DNA of 11,349 nt from Bacteroidales bacterium (GTDB lineage Bacteria > Bacteroidota > Bacteroidia > Bacteroidales > JAADGE01). The first letter of the stretch is position 1, and each line of letters opens with the position of its first letter. Shown one piece after another: positions 6,348-11,349 of the stretch. The stretch spans positions 2,710 through 14,058 of the forward strand of contig JAOZQB010000033.1 in assembly GCA_029932445.1 (NCBI GenBank). Reading direction: 5' to 3'. Made by a program: the position numbers and the translations under genes. Under the pieces are notes generated by a model that was given only the letters and a program-made list of their open reading frames with translations, searched no databases and had not been told where the DNA came from.

Positions 6348-8039
6348 ATGCGATTTAAGATACTCACAATACTTATATTTTCAGTTTCATTCGGATATTC
6401 TCAAAATTACGATAAAAATTATTTTCGCCTGCCCGTAAACATTCCTATCCGTTTAGCCGGAAATTTCGGTGAAATTCGCAGCAATCATTTTCATTCGGGT
6501 ATTGATATTAAAGTTCCCTTTGTCGGAATACCGCTTTATGCTGCAGCAGACGGCTATATTTCACGTGTCCGGAAATCAGCAGACGGATACGGAAATGCAC
6601 TTTACATTGATCATCCCAACGGATTGAGAACGGTTTACGGACACATGCACAATTTTAAAAAAGATATTGAAACTTACGTTAAAAATGCTCAATACAAACA
6701 AAATAAATTTGAAATAACCTTATATCCCGACAGTTCAAAATTCAAAGTTAAAAAAGGTGATTTAATCGGTTATGCCGGAAACAGCGGTCGCTCATACGGT
6801 CCGCATGTTCATTTTGAAATTCGTGAAACAGATAAAGATATTCCGATAAATCCTGAACTCTTTAATTTTAAAATAAAAGATACGGTCAAGCCCAAAATTT
6901 TCTTTGCGGAAATTGTACCGATTAATTCGAATTCTTCCGTCAACAAAAAATACGAAAAACAAAAATTCAAAGCTTACTATAAAAACGGCAACTATTATAT
7001 TCCGAAACTTATTAAAATAAAAGGAGAAACAGGAATTGCAATAAATGCTGATGATTACATGAATTACGTTAAAAATACACAAGGTATCCGTTCGGTAAAA
7101 ATGTTTATTGATGATACTTTATATTTTTCTTATGAGCTTGATAAAATCAGCTTTTATGAAACACGTTATATAAATAGCTTTATTGATTATGCCGAAAGGC
7201 AACAAACAAAAAAGAATTTTCAAAAACTTTGGAAAGAACCCGGAAATAAGTTAGGCATTTATAATGTTGCCGAAAATTCGGGAGTAATCAGTTTTTCAGA
7301 TAATAAAATCCACAAAATCAAAATCCGTTTAACGGATTGTTATAATAATTCTACATTCCTGTTTTTGAGAATTCAAGGAACTAAGGCTGACAAAATAAAT
7401 GATATAAAAAAAGAAACGCTTAAGTATAATGAAGACAATTATATTGTAAAGCCAAAATTCAGAGCATCAATAAAAAAAGGCACTTTATACACAAATATAA
7501 TACCCGAATATAAAACGTTTCCGAAAAAAGATCAATTATATTCCGATATTTATGAATTGAATTCATACTTAATACCGGTGCATGAAAATATTTATTATGC
7601 CATAAAACCTAAAGATTTACCTAAAGATTTAATCGGAAAAGCACTTCTTGTAAATATTGATAAAAACGGAAATTATTATCCGATAGGCGGCACTTATATA
7701 AATAAATTCATTGCCGGAAAATGCAAATGTTTCGGAAAATTTGCAATTGTAGCGGACTCCACTCCCCCGGTTATAGAAATTGAAAAAAATAATTTTGAAT
7801 TTGATTATTCCGAATCAAATCAAATTTCTTTTAAAATAACGGATAATCTTTCGGGAATAAAAAATTATTATGCAACAATTGATAAAAAGAACATTATTTT
7901 TGAATACGATGCAAAAAATGACAGAATTACATATATTTTTGATAATCACATAACATACAAAACAAATCATCAATTATATATAGAAGTGATTGATAAAAAA
8001 AATAACAAATCTGTCTTTAATTTCACATTTTTTAAGTAA
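6348..8039 (+). CDS. Secreted M23 (LytM-type) zinc metallopeptidase
   Basis: A 563-residue exported protein expected to cleave peptide cross-links of peptidoglycan in the periplasm. The ATG at 6348 begins a signal peptide (MRFK, an Ile/Leu core, then GYS before Gln19); the in-frame ATG at 6306 would add 14 residues and overlaps the promoter box. The M23 domain spans about 35-165. Zinc ligands are His49 and Asp53 (HSGID) and His155; His153 (GPHVHFEIR) and His99 (YGHMH) fit the catalytic histidines, so all key residues are present. The stretch KKGDLIGYAGNSGRS is typical of the family. About 400 further residues follow, unlike minimal LytM enzymes. The last ~100 (from STPPVIEI, with ITDNLSGI) look like an Ig-type beta domain; the middle is unassigned but this architecture resembles long M23 proteins of Bacteroidota. 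The next gene starts 30 nt downstream. Confidence 0.9.
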   Translation: MRFKILTILIFSVSFGYSQNYDKNYFRLPVNIPIRLAGNFGEIRSNHFHSGIDIKVPFVGIPLYAAADGYISRVRKSADGYGNALYIDHPNGLRTVYGHMHNFKKDIETYVKNAQYKQNKFEITLYPDSSKFKVKKGDLIGYAGNSGRSYGPHVHFEIRETDKDIPINPELFNFKIKDTVKPKIFFAEIVPINSNSSVNKKYEKQKFKAYYKNGNYYIPKLIKIKGETGIAINADDYMNYVKNTQGIRSVKMFIDDTLYFSYELDKISFYETRYINSFIDYAERQQTKKNFQKLWKEPGNKLGIYNVAENSGVISFSDNKIHKIKIRLTDCYNNSTFLFLRIQGTKADKINDIKKETLKYNEDNYIVKPKFRASIKKGTLYTNIIPEYKTFPKKDQLYSDIYELNSYLIPVHENIYYAIKPKDLPKDLIGKALLVNIDKNGNYYPIGGTYINKFIAGKCKCFGKFAIVADSTPPVIEIEKNNFEFDYSESNQISFKITDNLSGIKNYYATIDKKNIIFEYDAKNDRITYIFDNHITYKTNHQLYIEVIDKKNNKSVFNFTFFK

Positions 8040-8069
8040 TTTGCAAAGCTGAAGAAAAGACGTATTTTA

Positions 8070-8957
8070 ATGAAAATTCTAATAGTAGAAGACGACCATG
8101 CTTCAAGACTTTTTCTTGAAAGTTTATTGGAAAGTAATAATTACGATTTCCGTTCGGCAGAAAACGGGATTGAAGGATTAAACGTTTTTGACGAATACAA
8201 TCCGGACATCGTCCTATCCGATATTAAAATGCCGATAATGGACGGTTTAGAATTACTTGAAGCCATCAGAGATAAAAATTCCGATGCTATAGTTGTTATT
8301 ATCACAGCTTTCGGTTCGGAAAATTATGCTATTCAAGCCCTGCATCTGGGAGCAAATAACTATCTTAAAAAACCGGTTTCATCACAAGAACTGCTTCGTT
8401 TACTAAAAAAATACAAAGCAATTATTTCCGGAAAATATTCACCCGAATCGCTTCCCGGAAAATTAATAAACAGAACTTTTTCAGTCGAATTTAAATCAGA
8501 ATATACTAAAATTCCGAAAATTGTTGATAAAATTATGATTGAATCTGCAATTGATATTAACGACAGTGAAAAAGTAAATATTGAATTAGGCTTAGTTGAA
8601 CTTATTACAAATGCAATTGAACACGGCAACTTGGGAATATCTTATATTGAAAAACAACTTGCATTAGATGATGGTAAATTAAGTGAGCTTTTTGATGAAA
8701 GAGTGCACAATGAAAAATTTAAAAATCGGAACGTAAAAGTAGATTTTTTTACGGATGAAGAAAAATATCAATGGACGATAACAGATGACGGAGAAGGGTT
8801 TAATTGGAAAAGCATCCCCGACCCTACCGACCAAGAACATATTCTGGAATTAAACGGAAGAGGAATCTTTATCAGTAATTTTTTATTTGATAAAATAGAA
8901 TATTTCGGTAAAGGAAATGTTGTTATTGCAACAAAATACATTTTTGAAAAAGAATAA
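8070..8957 (+). CDS. Response regulator: receiver domain fused to RsbW-like ATPase domain
   Basis: A 295-residue cytoplasmic regulator. The receiver domain (1-118) has the acidic pocket Asp8/Asp9, phospho-acceptor Asp51 (LSDIKMP), Thr79 and Lys101 (LKKP). The C-terminal part (about 135-292) is a GHKL ATPase of the anti-sigma-kinase type: N-box Glu177, Asn181 and EHGN (184-187), G1 box DDGEGF (239-244) and G2 box GRG (263-265). There is no DHp phospho-His segment, so this is not a histidine kinase; it should phosphorylate or bind a partner such as a STAS anti-anti-sigma protein under control of receiver phosphorylation. A charged ~30-residue helical insert (about 191-221) between N and G1 boxes is typical of this REC-ATPase subfamily as I remember it. 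No cognate kinase, PP2C phosphatase or STAS gene is in the window. It begins 30 nt after the M23 stop, so co-transcription is plausible; TAATTTG at 8037-8043 is one base short of a -7 box. Confidence 0.9.
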   Translation: MKILIVEDDHASRLFLESLLESNNYDFRSAENGIEGLNVFDEYNPDIVLSDIKMPIMDGLELLEAIRDKNSDAIVVIITAFGSENYAIQALHLGANNYLKKPVSSQELLRLLKKYKAIISGKYSPESLPGKLINRTFSVEFKSEYTKIPKIVDKIMIESAIDINDSEKVNIELGLVELITNAIEHGNLGISYIEKQLALDDGKLSELFDERVHNEKFKNRNVKVDFFTDEEKYQWTITDDGEGFNWKSIPDPTDQEHILELNGRGIFISNFLFDKIEYFGKGNVVIATKYIFEKE

Positions 8958-9120
8958 TATTTTTTTTAAAAGAATTAATAGTTCTTCTGCTTAATACATT
9001 ATTATAAACTCAATCAAACTTTCCTGTTAAAATTTGTTAAAAATTTGTTTTTAAGAAATATAATTTCATTTCTGCCGTTAAGATTTTGTATATATCTATT
9101 TTATAAATTAAAACCCATAT

Positions 9121-9303
9121 ATGAAAAAACGTTTTACTTTTTATTTTTCTGTTACATCCAAGAAGAAATCGCAAATTTTAATTTCATTTACAAACAAAAA
9201 ATCGCTAAAATCAATTTCCGATTTACTTGATTTTTCCTTAAAAAATTTAATGAAAAGCCCGAGTCAATCATGTATCGAAGATATTTTAAAAGTCGTGAAA
9301 TAA
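9121..9303 (+). CDS. Small basic hypothetical protein (60 aa)
   Basis: The ORF starts ATGAAAAAACG and ends at a TAA 22 nt before a strong terminator, in a 450-nt interval with no other good candidate; this placement is the main support. The product is Lys/Ser-rich at the N terminus (MKKRFTFYFSVTSKKKSQ), has no signal peptide or membrane segment, and ends in a likely helix with SPSQSCIEDILKVVK. Small Bacteroidota proteins often end in a similar Pro-Ser-x(3)-Ile-x2-Ile-Leu helix, but I do not recognise the family and assign no function. There is no exact TAnnTTTG box upstream. An overlapping frame (9045-9230) is hydrophobic and low in complexity and is less likely coding. Confidence 0.55.
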   Translation: MKKRFTFYFSVTSKKKSQILISFTNKKSLKSISDLLDFSLKNLMKSPSQSCIEDILKVVK

Positions 9304-9325
9304 GATATAAAAGGTAACAGAATTT

Positions 9326-9354
9326 AAAAAGCCGCTTAAATGCGGCTTTTTTTT
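9326..9354 (+). terminator. Intrinsic terminator after the small ORF
   Basis: AAAAAGCCGC (9326-9335) and GCGGCTTTTT (9342-9351) form a perfect 10-bp stem with loop TTAAAT, ending in an eight-T run (9347-9354). It insulates the small ORF from the GH3 gene, whose promoter box follows within 20 nt. Confidence 0.9.
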
Positions 9355-9368
9355 GTCACTCAAAGTAT

Positions 9369-9376
9369 TAATTTTG
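9369..9376 (+). promoter_or_regulatory. -7 box for the GH3 gene
   Basis: TAATTTTG followed by CAAT is the same octamer as the box before the M23 gene. It lies between the terminator and the ATG at 9408, implying a leader of about 25 nt. The only nearby upstream TTTG (9352-9355, part of the terminator T-run) is just 13 nt away, too close for a normal -33 element. Confidence 0.55.
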
Positions 9377-9407
9377 CAATATAAAAAAACAGATATAATT
9401 CTCTCTT

Positions 9408-11349
9408 ATGATAAAAAAAAATATTCTCAAAAAAATTGGTGTCATTTTATTACTCTTACTAAGCCTCTCATTTCTTAAAAGCAACTTTCCGTATCAAGCA
9501 AAAATAGTTAAATCCGATAAAACATATTCATTTTTATGGGCCGATTCCGTGTTTAATTCTATGACACCTGATGAACGACTCGGACAATTATTTATGATTG
9601 CTGCTTATCCCAAACAAGGAATTTCAAATAAAAAAAAGATAACAAATCTTATAAATAAATATAAAATCGGCGGAATTATTTTTTTTCAAAGCAAACCCGT
9701 TCAACAAGTAAAGTTAACAAACTATTATCAATCTGTTTCCAAAACACCTGTTATGATTGCCGGTGATTATGAATGGGGATTATCAGCTCGTTTGGACAGC
9801 ACTGTAAATTATCCGAGACAAATGATGTTGGGAGCAATTCAAAATGATATTTTAATAAATGAATTTGGTTCTGAAATTGCTCGACAATGTAGGCGTATCG
9901 GAATAAATATCAATTTTGCACCGGTAATTGATATAAATAACAATTCTAACAATCCGGTAATTAACAGTCGTTCTTTCGGAGAACAAAAAGAAAATGTAGC
10001 ACGTAAAGGAACCGCTTATATGGTCGGTTTACAAAACAACAGAATTCTGGCAACCGGAAAACATTTCCCCGGACACGGAGATACGGACATTGATTCTCAT
10101 AAAGACTTACCGACAATTTATCACAGCAAAAAACGACTTGACACATTGGAATTATATCCGTTTAAGAAACTTATTCACAACGGATTAGGGGGTATTATGG
10201 TTGCTCATTTAAATGTTCCGTCATTAGATTCTTCCGAAAACTCAATATCAAGTCTTTCGATACCGATTGTTACGGATTTATTAAAAGGTGAATTAAAATA
10301 TAAAGGGCTCATTTTTACCGATGCTTTGGGAATGAAAGGAATATCAAAATATTATAAACCCGGGGAATCAGAAGTTGCTGCTTTACTGGCAGGAGTTGAT
10401 GTTTTATTAATGCCTAAAAATGTGCCCTTAGCTTTTCAAAAAATAAAAGATGCAATTAAATCAGGAAAAATATCCCAAAAAGAAATTGATTTTCGTTGTA
10501 AAAAAATACTGATTGCTAAACAGTGGATGAAACTTAATAAATTTAAACCGATTAAAACACAAAATATATATGAAGATTTAAATACGGAATATGCACGGTT
10601 TTTAAACCGAAAGTTGACTGAATCTGCCCTGACTGTTGCAATGAATAAAAATTATATCTTACCTTTTAAAAACCTTGATACTGAAACAATTGCAAGCGTC
10701 TCAATAGGTAACGGATACATCAGTAATTTTCAAAAACGAATGTTGCAATACGCTGATGTTAAGAATTTTGCAATAAACAAGAAATCCGGAAGTACCGTTT
10801 TTGATAAGAAAATCAATCAATTAGCTAAATTTAACAAAGTTGTTGTAAGCATTCACGGAATGAGCAGAAGACCTCCCAAATTCAATATAAATTTCAACAC
10901 TTTGAATTTTATAGATAAACTTTCACAAAAAACAAATGTTATTTTAGTTCTTTTCGGAAATCCGTATGCATTAAAAAACCTGAAAAATCCTGACAAATTA
11001 AAAGCCGTTTTGGTTTCATACAACGACAAAAATACGACACGTGATTTATCTGCACAATTGCTATTCGGAGGTATTACGGCACAAGGAAAATTACCTGTCT
11101 CAGCCGGAAAATTATTTCCTGCCGGAAAAGGAAGCTTATTTATAAGAAATCGCTTAAAATATTCCTCCCCTTTTGAATTGAATATGAATCAAGATACATT
11201 AAATAAGATTGATTCTGTGGTAAATGATGCAATTTTGCAGGGAGCAACTCCGGGTGCCGTCGTAATAGGGATTAAAAAAGGTATTGTATTTTACAGAAAA
11301 TCATTTGGTTATCATACATATAACAGAAAACATAAAACAAAAGTTACCA
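9408..11349 (+). CDS. GH3 NagZ-like glycosidase fused to a serine hydrolase (beta-lactamase) domain, 3' end cut off
   Basis: The frame is open for 647 codons to the window edge with no stop. Residues 1-22 (MIKKNILKK, then a Leu run) are a signal or anchor segment. The GH3 barrel spans about 45-370. KHFPGHG (218-224) followed by Asp229-Ser230-His231 is the NagZ-type acid/base loop, and Asp305 in FTDALGM is the expected nucleophile, so the glycosidase looks active. A GH3 C-terminal-like domain follows (about 400-575, ending GKLPVS). From about 590 a new domain begins (NKIDSVVNDAI, GATPGAVVIGIKKG), matching the start of class C beta-lactamase/serine hydrolase folds; its SxxK motif would lie beyond the window. 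Such fusions of roughly 950-1000 residues are known in Bacteroidota. NagZ enzymes release N-acetylglucosamine from muropeptides; here the work would be outside the cytoplasm. The start is set by the signal sequence and the -7 box. Confidence 0.92.
   Translation, partial: MIKKNILKKIGVILLLLLSLSFLKSNFPYQAKIVKSDKTYSFLWADSVFNSMTPDERLGQLFMIAAYPKQGISNKKKITNLINKYKIGGIIFFQSKPVQQVKLTNYYQSVSKTPVMIAGDYEWGLSARLDSTVNYPRQMMLGAIQNDILINEFGSEIARQCRRIGININFAPVIDINNNSNNPVINSRSFGEQKENVARKGTAYMVGLQNNRILATGKHFPGHGDTDIDSHKDLPTIYHSKKRLDTLELYPFKKLIHNGLGGIMVAHLNVPSLDSSENSISSLSIPIVTDLLKGELKYKGLIFTDALGMKGISKYYKPGESEVAALLAGVDVLLMPKNVPLAFQKIKDAIKSGKISQKEIDFRCKKILIAKQWMKLNKFKPIKTQNIYEDLNTEYARFLNRKLTESALTVAMNKNYILPFKNLDTETIASVSIGNGYISNFQKRMLQYADVKNFAINKKSGSTVFDKKINQLAKFNKVVVSIHGMSRRPPKFNINFNTLNFIDKLSQKTNVILVLFGNPYALKNLKNPDKLKAVLVSYNDKNTTRDLSAQLLFGGITAQGKLPVSAGKLFPAGKGSLFIRNRLKYSSPFELNMNQDTLNKIDSVVNDAILQGATPGAVVIGIKKGIVFYRKSFGYHTYNRKHKTKVT

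Noticed and set aside
8966..8990. Inverted repeat AAGAA/TTCTT after the REC-ATPase stop as a terminator
   Set aside because: The stem is only 5-6 bp, nearly all A-T, and no T-run follows it on the plus strand.
9045..9230. 61-codon ORF overlapping the small gene
   Set aside because: Composition is Phe/Ile/Tyr-rich as expected from AT-rich noncoding DNA, and its end does not relate to the terminator.
9961..10146. Minus-strand 61-codon ORF
   Set aside because: It is antisense to the GH3 catalytic loop (KHFPGHG), which is certainly coding.

Overview
The window suggests an AT-rich member of the Bacteroidota. One protein carries a C-terminal type IX secretion (T9SS) sorting domain. Exported proteins have signal peptides ending in Gln after the likely cleavage point. 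Promoter -7 boxes fit the TAnnTTTG pattern of this phylum, and no start codon has a clear Shine-Dalgarno sequence. I cannot name a genus.

Layout, left to right. A 17-codon tail of an upstream gene ends at 56. A 1483-residue secreted protein (154-4605, +) follows: a signal peptide, 17 tandem Ig/PKD-like repeats of about 80 residues, and a type A sorting domain. An AT-rich gap (4606-4814) holds a possible promoter and a strong terminator hairpin, placed directly before a small HAD-family phosphatase-like gene (4815-5237, +). That gene meets, tail to tail with 1 nt between stop codons, a secreted double-thioredoxin-fold protein (5239-6291, -). Divergent from it is a secreted M23 metallopeptidase (6348-8039, +), followed after 30 nt by a receiver + RsbW-like ATPase regulator (8070-8957, +). 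Then come a 60-codon small ORF with its own terminator (9121-9303, +) and a GH3 (NagZ-like) gene fused to the start of a beta-lactamase-type serine hydrolase domain (9408 to the window end, +, cut off).

How the genes relate. Most products act on or beyond the cell envelope: a surface stalk or adhesin, a thiol-redox protein, a peptidoglycan endopeptidase and a muropeptide/N-acetylhexosaminidase fusion. There is no obvious single operon. Promoter-like boxes precede the repeat protein, the M23 gene and the GH3 gene separately; only the M23 and regulator genes are close enough to suggest co-transcription.

The most interesting signal is the cysteine layout of the repeat protein. Each typical repeat has an early (C1) and a late (C2) cysteine. 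The four exceptions (repeats 1, 13, 14, 17) lack exactly those cysteines that would have no partner if C1 of repeat i were bonded to C2 of repeat i+1. This predicts a disulfide-stapled stalk in two rigid segments with a hinge between repeats 13 and 14. The second item to check is the leader/terminator arrangement in front of the HAD gene. No mobile element, CRISPR array, rRNA or tRNA was seen.
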